From an uncultured Marinicella sp. (GTDB lineage Bacteria > Pseudomonadota > Gammaproteobacteria > Xanthomonadales > Marinicellaceae), in contig CANNAM010000009.1 of the NCBI GenBank assembly GCA_947502595.1, positions 1 through 64,000 of the forward strand: a stretch of DNA of 64,000 nt, given 5' to 3'. A program made the translations under genes and the position numbers. This document shows, piece after piece, positions 1 through 9,387 of the stretch. Under the pieces are notes generated by a model. That model ran no database searches, was not told where the DNA came from, and worked only from the letters and a program-made list of their open reading frames with translations. The number at the start of each line of letters is the position of its first letter. Position 1 is the stretch's first letter.

Positions 1-725
1 ATGCATCGCCCAGTTTCATCAACTAAACTGATGTAGCTTGATAGGTAAAAGGGGAGGTCATTATCACCTTTTCCAAAGCCTGATAACCATGTACTACCGT
101 TCTCAATGCGCTCTTTAATCGAGGTGAAATCAGAACTCTTCAAATCCTTAGCAATGGCTGCTCTGATTGGATTCAAATCAACGTAAGCCATACAGGTTAA
201 AAGGGCGCGTTCATCGAGTAATGCTTGGCTCTTGAACCTACTTTCCCAGAAGTGCCCTGTACATTTATCTTCATCGTTAGCCATGCGTGCAACATACTCA
301 TTAATCGCTTTCATGTACCAAGAGACAGAGGCTAATCTAGCACGATATTCAGCCACATATTCCTTAACCCGCCTTAGCTCAGCTTCAGTATCTATCTTGC
401 CTTTCAAATAACGATCACAAAGAACTGGCAATGAGTACATCGAACACCAGGTCATGAGCACCTGAGTAGCGTTCCATTCTTTGGTCGAGTTGACTTTTAA
501 AACGATGTGGAAATGGTTATTCATGATGGCATATGAACACACATCAATAGCGAACACAGAAGTGACTTGTTTGATTCGATCTATGAGCCATTGACGGCGA
601 TGCTCAAAAGACTTCCCAGTGAGCTTATCCTCCCCGCAAAGAAAGGCTCGTCTTACGCATCTTGAAACGACGTGATAATAGGGCGTTTCTTCAACACAAA
701 TTTGTTGATTTCGAGCAACTGTCAT
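1..725 (-). CDS. Y1 (HUH) transposase, REP-associated type, 3' end outside window
   Basis: This reverse-strand reading frame is open from an ATG at 725 to the left edge (241 codons) and continues beyond it. The protein begins MTVARNQQICVEETPYYHVV and has the HUH metal motif NNHFHIVLK, followed by a helix with SWYMKAINEYV that should carry the catalytic tyrosine. It then has the CTGHFWESRFK and AYVDLNPIRA motifs typical of the REP-associated tyrosine transposase (RAYT) branch of IS200-like enzymes. Such proteins nick and rejoin single-stranded DNA at small palindromes and are often single-copy chromosomal genes rather than mobile elements. No flanking terminal palindrome is obvious. It is transcribed away from the RHS gene, whose start is 93 bases away. 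Confidence 0.85.
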   Translation of the reverse strand, partial: MTVARNQQICVEETPYYHVVSRCVRRAFLCGEDKLTGKSFEHRRQWLIDRIKQVTSVFAIDVCSYAIMNNHFHIVLKVNSTKEWNATQVLMTWCSMYSLPVLCDRYLKGKIDTEAELRRVKEYVAEYRARLASVSWYMKAINEYVARMANDEDKCTGHFWESRFKSQALLDERALLTCMAYVDLNPIRAAIAKDLKSSDFTSIKERIENGSTWLSGFGKGDNDLPFYLSSYISLVDETGRC

Positions 726-818
726 AATAAATTCCTTTTAAAAAGACTATTTTGAGCAATGTGTTCAGAAAAATCTGTAGCAATTATCTGATTGGCATGT
801 AAGAATTTATAGATTGGG

Positions 819-3800
819 ATGCATGTCCTTGAATGGTTGGCCGATCAGTCATTCACAGTGACCGTGTCAGATGTGACAGTTAACACCCCACCAACGTTAG
901 ACTCAACGCCATCTTTTGTGGCTGCAGTCGGTAGGGTATACCTGTATCAATTGAATGTCATTGATGACAGTCCGGTATTGAATTACCAATTACTTACTGC
1001 GCCTACCGGCATGCAGATTGATCAAGCCGGAATGATCAGTTGGACGCCATCGATAGTCGGTGATTTTGATGTGTTGATGCAAGTTGATGATGGTGAATTC
1101 TATATTCAACAAGGTTGGACCATTACAGTAATTGATCCAGGTGCACCTTTAGGTGGAAACATAGAATTGTCTGCCACCACTGTGATTATTAACACCACAG
1201 TGAATGTCACCGTGATACCGACTGGTAACATTGGTAACACCACTGTAGTGGCCACTTTGGATGGTCAACCATTGGCCTTAGATACCAACTACCAAGCCAC
1301 CATCCCGGCAGATGTACTGGGTACACATACCATTGATGTCACCATCACTGATGAATACGACTCGATTGATTTGACAGCCGATTTTGAAGTGATAGAAGAA
1401 ACGGTATTAACACCGCCTGTGGTTGATATCCTCAGCCCTGAAAATGGCGGCATCATCACAGGTTTCAATGACATTCGGGTTTTGGTTGAAGATGATAACT
1501 TAGCCTCTTGGAAGCTGTCTTACCGTTACGCAGAAGACGATCCAACCCAAATCCCACGCATTACCATAGCAGAAGGTACCGATAATGTACCAAGCGAAGT
1601 GGTCGCTAATTGGGATACTTCATTGTTGATGAATGGCATTTATGTGTTGGTGATTGAAGCCATTGATGATACAGGTTTATACAGCAGCATTGCGCACTCA
1701 CTGTTCTTAGAGGGTGACTTGAAGTTAGGTCATTTCTCCATTGCTTTCGAAGACATGAACATCCCTGTGGCCGGTATCCCTATTACCATCACCCGTGGCT
1801 ATGATACACGTGAAAGAAACAGAGACCGCGCTTTTGGTAAAGGCTGGTCGATTGGTTACCAGTCTTTACGCTTGCAAGAAAGTCGTGTTCCTGGTGTTGG
1901 TTGGTACCAACAAGTTGAATACTTTTACCCACCCAATTCACCGGTGGCATTCCCTAGGTATTGTATTGAGCCGGTTGGGCAACCTTTGGTATCTGTCAGG
2001 ATGCCTGATGGTTCGGTTGAGAAGTTTGATGTCAAAGCCAGAACCGATAACCCCACGCCAGATGAACCTGAAAAAACCAACTGTCAGGATTTCGCTCCAC
2101 CACAATTGTTCGGAATAGAATTTATTCCGCAAGGCGACACCAATTCCAATTTGGAATCTAATACAGGCTTCAACGGATTGGGCGTGCAAGGCGGCAACCT
2201 CATTCCGTTTGCCGAATTCGACCCTGTGGATCCAAACGTCTACACTTTGACTACCTTGGATGGCACGACTTATCAATTAGATCAAGGGTTTAATGTTCGT
2301 GAAATCGAAACCACTACCGGTTATACCTTGACCTTTACCGAAAATGGTATTGAGCATTCAGGTGGTTTGGCGGTGAGTTTCATTCGTGACACCGAAGGTC
2401 GCATCACACGCATTGAGAAACAAGACGGTGATGGTGTGGATTATGCTTATGACACCAATGGTGATTTGATTTCATTTACTGACTTGAATGGTAACACCAC
2501 CACCTTCACCTACATCCAGGATCATTACCTGGAAGACATCATCGATCCGCGTGGTATCCGCGTGGCTCGCAATGTCTATGACAGCGATGGTCGTTTGGAA
2601 GCACACATCGATGCCGATGGTAATCGCATTGAGTATGACAATGACTTAGTCAACATGACCTCAACCATTACGGATCGTCGCGGTAACGTAACCATCAATG
2701 CCTTTGATAATGCCGGTAATATCATTGCTCAGACCAATGCCCATGGTGAAACAACCACCTATGAGTACAATGACATAAGGTTAGAAACATCCAGCACCAA
2801 CCACCTAGGCCATCGCACCGAATGGACCTATGACGGGCAGGGTAACCAACTGACCGAAAAAGACCCATTGGGACACATCACCACCTCGACCTATAACATC
2901 AAAGGAGAGTTGCTGACCCAAGTGGACGCTTTGAATCAGCCAGTCATCACCAATGATTATGTACCAGATACGACTGTCAATGGTACCGGTCAGTTGTCTA
3001 CCGTAACGGATGCACTGGGTAGGGTCACAGAGTTCCATTGGTTGACCGATTCACAAGGCACCATGGCCAACACCGGCTACACCGATGCTGCGGGTAATAA
3101 GTACGACATCACTCCAATTAATGGTGGCACCAATTCAGGCTTATCAGGTGCGACCACTGATTTAAATGGTCTGAAAACCGAAACCACTTATGACGATGAA
3201 GCCCGTCCATTAACTGAAAAACAAATCCTTACCGATGAGTTTGATAATGTTATCGCTGAATACACCACCACCTATGAATACAATGACAACGGTGATGTGG
3301 TTACAGTAACAGACGCCTTAGGTAACATCACCCGTACTGAATACAACGCATTGAATAAAGTTTCAGCCAGCATTGATACATTAGGTCGCCGCACTGAAAT
3401 GGAATACGATGACCGCGGTAATCAAGTGCTCACCCGCTATCCAGATGGCTCAACCGAAACCATGGTTTATGACGAAGAGAATAATGTCATTGAATCAATA
3501 GACCGGGCAGGACACGTTACTAAGACCATCTACGATGCTTTGAATCGGGCTGAAGCCGTGATCTATCCAGATGAAACGCCTTTGGATGATTCGGACAACC
3601 CAATGACGGTTAACTCATACGATGCTGCGGGTCGTTTGGTTGGTGTTTCAGATGCCAATGGTAACGCCACCACTTATGAGTATGATGATGCGGGCAGACG
3701 CACCAAGACAATTGATGCCTTAGGTAATGAAACAGTGAGTGTTTATGATGCCTTGGGCAGAAGAACACAAAGCACCGATGCCCTTGGACGAGTGACCACG

Positions 3801-5624
3801 TTTGAATACAATGCTTTGGGTAATCTTGAGCGCACCAATTTCGCCAACGGCTTATTCATCACAGTTGAATACGATGAGTTGTCACGCAAAGTGGCTGAAA
3901 CCGATTTGGCTGGGTTACGCACTGAGTATGAGTATGATGACGCCGGTAACCTCACCGCTGTTATCGACGCCCTGAATCAACGCACTGAGTATACCTATGA
4001 TCAACGCGGTAACAAGTTGACCCAAACCGATGCCAATAACCACACCACAGTGTGGACTTATGATGCACTCAATCGGGTCACTTCCAGAACATTGCCCATG
4101 GGTGAAGTCGAGTCATACACTTATGATGCAGTAGGAAACAGAGTCACCAAAACTGATTTCAACGGTGATACCACCACTTATGAATACAATGACTTGAATC
4201 AGTTGGTACTGACTATCTATGCCGATTTCACTACCGTGGCCAACACCTATACCATCACTGGACAAATGGCTACAGTCACTGAAGTCAACGGCACCACGAC
4301 TTACAGTTATGATACACAGGATCGTTTGACCCGAATCGATTACCCAAGCGGTAATTACATTGAGTATCAATATGACCTGAATGGTAACCGCACCCAAGTC
4401 CAAACCGCCAATCAGACTGTAGATTACACCTTTGATCAGCTTAACCGCTTGAAAACCGTAACCGATGCCACAGGAACCACGACTTACACCTATGATGCAG
4501 TGGGTAACCGCGCCACACAAGTTAATGCCAATGGCACAGTAGCGTCCTACAGCTATGATGATTTGAATCGTTTGACTGACTTGGTACACACCGATGCATT
4601 GAACACCATCCTTGCCAGTTATTCATATGAATTGGGACCTAATGGTAACCGTTTGAGTTTGACCGAAGGTACTGGTCGTTATGTTGAATATGACTACGAT
4701 GACTTGTATCGCTTGTTGATTGAAACCGTCACCGACCCCATCAATGGTAATCATTTCAGCCAGTGGTCATATGATGCTGTGGGAAATAGACTTCAACAAA
4801 ACATCGATGGTGTGGTGACGACTTACAGCTACAACGACAATGATCACCTCATAACCGAGACTGAAAATGGTGTGGTCACCAGTTATGTCTACGACGACAA
4901 TGGCAACACCTTAAGTAAGTCAGTTGATACCGTGTTGGATGCTCAGTATACCTATTCAAAAGACAACCGCATGTTAACTGCTGATACTGGCACATCCAAT
5001 ATCAGTTACAGCTATGATGCCGGTGGGATCAGGCGGTCACAGACAGTTGATGGAGTTACTACAAATTATTTGGTTGATCCGAACAGAAGCTACCACCAAG
5101 TTCTGGAAGAACAAGATGGCTTGTTCATGCCTCAAGTGGTTTACACCTACGGTGATGACTTGATCAGTCAGACCAATGCCCAGGGTGTGTACACTTTTGG
5201 TTATGATGGTTTGGGCAGTACCCGAATCCTAACTGATGTTAATGGAACAGTTCAAAATTCCTATGGTTATCAGGCTTTTGGTGAATTGGATTATCAGTAT
5301 GGTGCCATTGAAAACAACTACCTGTTTACTGGCGAGCAGTATGATAACAATGTTGGGTTTTATTATTTAAGGGCGAGGTATTATAATCCGGGTATTGGGC
5401 GGTTCCAGAATATGGATACGTTCCCGGGGATGCAGTTTGAGCCGTTGAGCTTGCATAAGTATTTGTATACGCATGCGGATCCGGTTAATAATATTGATCC
5501 TAGTGGGTATGTGAGTTTACCTGCATTAACATTAGGCATAGGAATTGGAGCTATTCTTGGTGAGTATGCTATTTTAAATCGTAATTTTTATAAATTTATT
5601 TTTCATAATGAAGAAAGACGGTAA
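819..5624 (+). CDS. RHS/YD-repeat protein, apparently truncated at both ends
   Basis: The 1601-residue product starts with Ig/cadherin-like beta domains (about residues 1-300). A segment like those preceding RHS cores follows (around 300-360, 'IPITITRGYD', 'FGKGWSIGYQ'). Then come about 40 YD repeats (YDxxGN/GR, about 530-1480) and an RHS-associated core ending in GFYYLRARYYNPGIGRFQNMD and DPSG (about 1510-1565). Only 37 residues follow DPSG, the place where variable toxin tips normally sit. There is no signal peptide: the ORF opens at a TAG at 810-812 and begins inside what looks like the end of an Ig-like repeat (QSFTVTVSDVTVNTPPT). The stop codon lies in the left inverted repeat of an IS3 remnant. 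RHS proteins are usually surface or secreted polymorphic proteins; this copy may no longer be functional. The start codon is uncertain. Confidence 0.85.
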   Translation: MHVLEWLADQSFTVTVSDVTVNTPPTLDSTPSFVAAVGRVYLYQLNVIDDSPVLNYQLLTAPTGMQIDQAGMISWTPSIVGDFDVLMQVDDGEFYIQQGWTITVIDPGAPLGGNIELSATTVIINTTVNVTVIPTGNIGNTTVVATLDGQPLALDTNYQATIPADVLGTHTIDVTITDEYDSIDLTADFEVIEETVLTPPVVDILSPENGGIITGFNDIRVLVEDDNLASWKLSYRYAEDDPTQIPRITIAEGTDNVPSEVVANWDTSLLMNGIYVLVIEAIDDTGLYSSIAHSLFLEGDLKLGHFSIAFEDMNIPVAGIPITITRGYDTRERNRDRAFGKGWSIGYQSLRLQESRVPGVGWYQQVEYFYPPNSPVAFPRYCIEPVGQPLVSVRMPDGSVEKFDVKARTDNPTPDEPEKTNCQDFAPPQLFGIEFIPQGDTNSNLESNTGFNGLGVQGGNLIPFAEFDPVDPNVYTLTTLDGTTYQLDQGFNVREIETTTGYTLTFTENGIEHSGGLAVSFIRDTEGRITRIEKQDGDGVDYAYDTNGDLISFTDLNGNTTTFTYIQDHYLEDIIDPRGIRVARNVYDSDGRLEAHIDADGNRIEYDNDLVNMTSTITDRRGNVTINAFDNAGNIIAQTNAHGETTTYEYNDIRLETSSTNHLGHRTEWTYDGQGNQLTEKDPLGHITTSTYNIKGELLTQVDALNQPVITNDYVPDTTVNGTGQLSTVTDALGRVTEFHWLTDSQGTMANTGYTDAAGNKYDITPINGGTNSGLSGATTDLNGLKTETTYDDEARPLTEKQILTDEFDNVIAEYTTTYEYNDNGDVVTVTDALGNITRTEYNALNKVSASIDTLGRRTEMEYDDRGNQVLTRYPDGSTETMVYDEENNVIESIDRAGHVTKTIYDALNRAEAVIYPDETPLDDSDNPMTVNSYDAAGRLVGVSDANGNATTYEYDDAGRRTKTIDALGNETVSVYDALGRRTQSTDALGRVTTFEYNALGNLERTNFANGLFITVEYDELSRKVAETDLAGLRTEYEYDDAGNLTAVIDALNQRTEYTYDQRGNKLTQTDANNHTTVWTYDALNRVTSRTLPMGEVESYTYDAVGNRVTKTDFNGDTTTYEYNDLNQLVLTIYADFTTVANTYTITGQMATVTEVNGTTTYSYDTQDRLTRIDYPSGNYIEYQYDLNGNRTQVQTANQTVDYTFDQLNRLKTVTDATGTTTYTYDAVGNRATQVNANGTVASYSYDDLNRLTDLVHTDALNTILASYSYELGPNGNRLSLTEGTGRYVEYDYDDLYRLLIETVTDPINGNHFSQWSYDAVGNRLQQNIDGVVTTYSYNDNDHLITETENGVVTSYVYDDNGNTLSKSVDTVLDAQYTYSKDNRMLTADTGTSNISYSYDAGGIRRSQTVDGVTTNYLVDPNRSYHQVLEEQDGLFMPQVVYTYGDDLISQTNAQGVYTFGYDGLGSTRILTDVNGTVQNSYGYQAFGELDYQYGAIENNYLFTGEQYDNNVGFYYLRARYYNPGIGRFQNMDTFPGMQFEPLSLHKYLYTHADPVNNIDPSGYVSLPALTLGIGIGAILGEYAILNRNFYKFIFHNEERR

Positions 5625-6014
5625 TCCCCCCGAAAAATAGCTGACGTTAAAAGTAGAAAATTCTTATAACTATTTGAATGGCGAGGCAAACCTACAGCAA
5701 CAAGATGTGACTATGGCACGGAATACATCAGCCAGATTCTGACAGATTGGGCAAACAAACATTAAATCACTTTGCTTTATATCCAGCCAAGAAAGCCAAC
5801 TCAGAATGCTTATATTGAACGACACAATCGAACAATTAGGTTTAGTTGAGTCAGCAAACACCTGTTTGATTCACTTGAACAAGTACAAAACTATGCAACA
5901 AAGTGGCTTTGGTTTTATAATCATGAAAGACCCCATAAAGCAAACGGTGGGCGACCTCCCTTAATGGCCGCATGAATTCTACTTTTGGCGTCAGTTAAAA
6001 ATGGGGGGATTACC
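5620..6014 (+). mobile_element. internally deleted IS3-family element (about 395 bp)
   Basis: The element is bounded by inverted repeats. The left end (5620-5663) and the reverse complement of the right end (5974-6014) both begin GGTAATCCCCCC and share CTGACG and AAAAGTAGAA further in. Between them lies the 3' third of an IS3-type orfB; orfA and the 5' part of orfB are missing, with a deletion junction near 5676. It interrupts the 3' end of the RHS gene, whose stop codon is inside the left repeat. I see no matching target-site duplication (left flank ..gac, right flank tac..), so the copy has been rearranged or has diverged. Confidence 0.85.
5673..5975 (+). pseudogene. IS3-family transposase orfB, 3' remnant
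   Basis: In one frame this reads RGKPTATRCDYGTEYISQ, then after an in-frame stop LYIQPRKPTQNAYIERHNR, and after another stop the typical end WLWFYNHERPHKANGGRPP and LMAA before TGA. These are the second Asp (DYG) and the Glu (YIERHNR) blocks of the DDE integrase core of IS3-family OrfB. Two in-frame stops and the missing first Asp mean it cannot make an active transposase. Confidence 0.85.
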
Positions 6015-6045
6015 TACCCTGGATTTACCTATTTTATCCATAAAA

Positions 6046-6073
6046 AAACCAGCTTAAGAGTTTAAGCTGGTTT
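6046..6073 (-). terminator. intrinsic terminator of the 6135-8792 gene
   Basis: A perfect 12-bp stem (AAACCAGCTTAA / TTAAGCTGGTTT, arms 6046-6057 and 6062-6073, 4-nt loop). In the minus-strand transcript it is followed directly by a run of U (the A tract at 6042-6048). It lies 60 bases past the minus-strand stop codon. Confidence 0.85.
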
Positions 6074-6134
6074 AGTCCTGATTAAAATGACAACAACCGA
6101 ATTAATAATTCAAGTCATTGGGTATAACAAAAAA

Positions 6135-8792
6135 TCAGTCCGTGACAGGATGGCGTCTTACAATAATAAGTGGATCAAAGCCATCTTTGAAGATGATGTC
6201 GCTGGCGTAGATTGAACCGAGTTCAACCGCGCCTATATCACAGTTATCATCGCCATCACCATTGCCGTCCCAAGGCCTGATGCGTCCGGTTTGATCTTCA
6301 TTTACTTGACAGAATGATTCACCACCATCAATGGCAATTCCGCCTAAAACTGGCAGATGAGTTAATGTGTCGCCGCCGTTATCTGCCAATAAAACATCAA
6401 TCACAGTGTTAGTAGCACCGACCGGAATGACATCGGTTGCACCCAGGGTTACGCCTGCTGAGCCACTGTCATTATTTTGGCCAATGATGTTAAAAGCATT
6501 CAAGGCAAAATTTGCTGTCTGTGAATTAATTTCGTTGGCTGTCGTAGCAACACCTCTATTTTCAGGTAGCATAAACCTACCATTTAAAAAATTATTGTTG
6601 TTAACATTGCTGCTAAAGCTATCTGGAGGAACAAGCAATTCATTTCCTGAAACAATAGAATGAGACATGCTTATTGGATCCAGGCCTCCATAAGAGCTGG
6701 CAAACACGCCACCAGTGTTGTAACCTGAGTTGCCAGTTATGGTTGAATTGCGGATTTCAGCGGCTGGTATGTGGCCATAGTAACCAGCTGCTATTATCAA
6801 GCCGCCATAGTTGTTTGATGTATTTCCTGAGACGGTTGAGTTTTCTAATGAAGCCAGTGCGACACTCCTGAAATCAACACCACCGGCGCCGTATACACCG
6901 ACATTGCCACTGACGGTAGACCTGCTTACTTCAAAACCTGTACTGCGAACAGCTGTTAAAGGGCTGAAATTACTGTTGAGATTTGTTGCTGACAGGGTAT
7001 TTTGACTGATTTCAGAATTAACCACAGAGGAATTAATTGAAAAGACATCAAAAATTGCAGCACTTTGGTTGCCGGTTATGACAGAGTTCAATACATTGAC
7101 ATTGCCACCATACCAAGTGGTTACTGCACCCAGCATTCCATTGGCTCCTGTCACTGTTGCATCAATCAAATTCAGCTGTCCACCCGGCTCGACATAAAAC
7201 AAATCAAAATCATCCAAGGAAGCTGCATCTCTCTCAAAAGTGCTGCCATTACTTTCTAAGGTCACTGCAGTTTCAATGCCTGCTATACCAAAACCTAATG
7301 TGTAGGGACCAGTGGTAACATAGCCAGCTATGGAATTAAAAGTCTGAACACTGTTTTCTTCTAACACAATGATGTCATGACCATTACCTGGTTGACAACC
7401 ACCCACACTGGCATCATTTTCAGCCGATTCTAACGCATTTAAAAAGGTACAAGGTGCACCATCAGCAATGATGGGCAAGGTGTGCTCAAAAGCACCTATG
7501 TCACAAATAAAACTGCCGTCATCATCGCCATCTTTACCGCGACCCTTGCCTTCTTGATCACTCACTGAACCGTAACAGCTCAGATCATTGGCATCGATTG
7601 CTGATGAACCAACTTTTAATGGGTGAACCAATTGTCCGTTGCTTAAACTTAATGGATAAAGATTATCTTCTGCATAATTAGTGAATGAAGAGTCGCTGGC
7701 ACCTAAGGTGATGTTGATTGATCCAGTCGAGCCATTATCACCAATGATGTTATTGGCGTTTAAATTAATGGTGCTGCTACCTTCACTGTAAATGTTTGGT
7801 GCAAACCCACCCCAAATGTTTGAGTTGCCAGCAACAATAGTGCCTTGCAATGTAATGTTGGCTCCATTTCCAACGTCTAAAATACCGCCTGCTATGATGG
7901 CTTGGTTGTTGGTGATGGTGCTGTTGGTTATTTGGGTGCTGCTGCCAATGAAACCTCTGAGCGAACTGTTACCAAATCGAATTGATTTTGAGGCCAAAGC
8001 CGGTGGCGTATCATCGGAAATAATAAATCCGCCACCATAGATGCTTTTGTTGCCACTGAAAGTTGAATCGGTGATGGTTACCTCAGAGTTAAACAAGGCT
8101 GCGCCACCAGCTATGGTAAATCCGCCACCTCGAGTTATGGGGCCCCCAGAATAATCAAATTCATTTTCTATGAAACTGGTTTTATCGATACTCACTTCCG
8201 CAAAATAAGTTTGTAGGCCACCTGGGCCATAACCACTGTTGATGTTGTGCCGAAAGACACTGTTATTGATCACATTGTTATAGCTATTAGCTATCGTGAC
8301 TGCATTGGTATTTAAAGCAAAGGTGCTGTTTTCAATGCTAACGCGTCCGCCATAAGCCAGTAAACCACTGCCCAAGCCAGCGCCATCATCGGCACTTGTA
8401 ACGGTGGTCTCACGTAAGGTTAAATCACCGCCCACACCTACTTCAAACAATCGAAAATTATCAATTGAGTTATCAGCAATGATGGTTAGACCATTACCCT
8501 CAATGGTCATTTTACTGCTGATAATCGGTAAACCCACGTCACCAGTGATTGAAGAAGGTTCAAAAATGGTGTTGATAAAAATTTGGTCATTTGCGGTGAC
8601 CACTTGAATGATGTCATCACCATTACCTACATTACAGGACCCAACAGGTAAGTCACTGTTAGCGGTTTGTATGGCTTGAATTAAACTACAGTTGTTGTCA
8701 ACCGTGATTGTGGCAGCGTGAGCTGATCCAAGTGCACATAGCAGCGCACTGTTCAGTACAGATTTTTTAAGAATAGTTTGATTTTTTTTCAT
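6135..8792 (-). CDS. exported parallel beta-helix protein of the choice-of-anchor Q type, two tandem halves
   Basis: The 885-residue product has a signal peptide (MKKNQTILKKSVLNSALLCALGSAHA). The body is Asn/Ser/Gly-rich with many short 'NSTVSGN', 'ITGN' turns typical of right-handed parallel beta-helices. It consists of two similar halves. Each starts with C-x-hydrophobic-x-x-A and 'VG.C..GNG.DII' (about residues 35-65 and 448-478) and each ends with a block like 'AID...C....DQ.GR.R..DG(D/N)GD...CDIGA.E' (about 400-437 and 820-858), the choice-of-anchor Q signature. The tail ASDIIFKDGFDPL resembles the C-terminal ends of three other exported proteins in the window. No catalytic residues are recognisable. 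It is monocistronic, with a strong terminator downstream and a decayed IS end upstream. Confidence 0.88.
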   Translation of the reverse strand: MKKNQTILKKSVLNSALLCALGSAHAATITVDNNCSLIQAIQTANSDLPVGSCNVGNGDDIIQVVTANDQIFINTIFEPSSITGDVGLPIISSKMTIEGNGLTIIADNSIDNFRLFEVGVGGDLTLRETTVTSADDGAGLGSGLLAYGGRVSIENSTFALNTNAVTIANSYNNVINNSVFRHNINSGYGPGGLQTYFAEVSIDKTSFIENEFDYSGGPITRGGGFTIAGGAALFNSEVTITDSTFSGNKSIYGGGFIISDDTPPALASKSIRFGNSSLRGFIGSSTQITNSTITNNQAIIAGGILDVGNGANITLQGTIVAGNSNIWGGFAPNIYSEGSSTINLNANNIIGDNGSTGSINITLGASDSSFTNYAEDNLYPLSLSNGQLVHPLKVGSSAIDANDLSCYGSVSDQEGKGRGKDGDDDGSFICDIGAFEHTLPIIADGAPCTFLNALESAENDASVGGCQPGNGHDIIVLEENSVQTFNSIAGYVTTGPYTLGFGIAGIETAVTLESNGSTFERDAASLDDFDLFYVEPGGQLNLIDATVTGANGMLGAVTTWYGGNVNVLNSVITGNQSAAIFDVFSINSSVVNSEISQNTLSATNLNSNFSPLTAVRSTGFEVSRSTVSGNVGVYGAGGVDFRSVALASLENSTVSGNTSNNYGGLIIAAGYYGHIPAAEIRNSTITGNSGYNTGGVFASSYGGLDPISMSHSIVSGNELLVPPDSFSSNVNNNNFLNGRFMLPENRGVATTANEINSQTANFALNAFNIIGQNNDSGSAGVTLGATDVIPVGATNTVIDVLLADNGGDTLTHLPVLGGIAIDGGESFCQVNEDQTGRIRPWDGNGDGDDNCDIGAVELGSIYASDIIFKDGFDPLIIVRRHPVTD

Positions 8793-8881
8793 GATGTTTT
8801 AAAGTTTCCCCAGTAAGTCGAACAGTAATTATAAACATTTCTGCTGCAGTAACCAAGAAATACTAATCTAGAACATGCGCT

Positions 8882-9080
8882 GGTAACTTCCTTGAAAATA
8901 ACTGACGTCAAAATCAGAATATTTTTATGATGTTATTTAAGAAGATTTACATGAAGACATTAAGGTATTCAATCAACCAAATTTTAGCAGTAGCTGAATA
9001 AAACAAGTCCTGTGTTGCCGTTCAAAACTTTGTGTTGGTAACAAAGTTGGTAACATTTGTGATGCGCAAATTAAAGCCTC
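8882..9080 (+). mobile_element. decayed 5' end of an IS3-family element
   Basis: Bases 8882-8931 align, with one gap and scattered changes, to the left inverted repeat and leader of the element at 5620 (GGTAA...GAAAATA.CTGACGT.AAAA..AGAA.ATT.TTAT). An ATG at 8951 then opens MKTLRYSINQILAVAE before a stop at 8999-9001, which looks like the start of an IS3 OrfA. Further on, fragments such as 'VGNICDAQIKA' (to about 9078) resemble the OrfA 'YGGM..SDA..LKAL' block. No right end is visible, so this is a solo, mutated IS start. Confidence 0.65.
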
Positions 9081-9387
9081 GATATTCACGCTCTTAAACA
9101 CCAGTTAGATTCTGCCACCTTAACATTTTTTACTTTGAATAAAAATTTATATACAGTGATACCTCAGCTTGTCCTGGTCTGGTTTCAGGGTCTAGATTAA
9201 TTACCATTTAAATGGATAATTCCAATAATTGATGTTAAATTATTAAAGTGTTTATGGGTGCAAAAAAATTGGAAGTGCAGTTATAACTTTCTAAAAAATG
9301 ATACACGGCGCCACAAAACATTGAAAACCACTCAAAATTGTTGAATGAGTTTTCAATTCATTAATTTCAAATAATCGGGGGATTCAC
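9081..9387. other. intergenic stretch upstream of the cupredoxin-CHRD gene
   Basis: About 300 AT-rich bases with no supported gene. The only clear signal is a GGGGGA ribosome-binding site just before the ATG at 9388. An imperfect hairpin (GAAAA..CTCA / TGAGTTTTC, near 9323-9355) precedes it. I cannot place a promoter with confidence. Confidence 0.5.

Noticed and set aside
4113-4589. 158-codon open frame antisense to the RHS gene
   Set aside because: It mirrors the YD repeats in a regular codon pattern, has odd composition (runs of Ile/Gly/Val) and no ribosome-binding site.
2300-5300. Regular repeats in the RHS gene that could be taken for a tandem DNA repeat array or CRISPR
   Set aside because: The repeats are degenerate, in frame and encode YD motifs; there are no identical repeats with unique spacers.
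5611-6020. Target-site duplication around the IS3 remnant
   Set aside because: The flanking triplets differ (gac and tac), so no duplication can be claimed.
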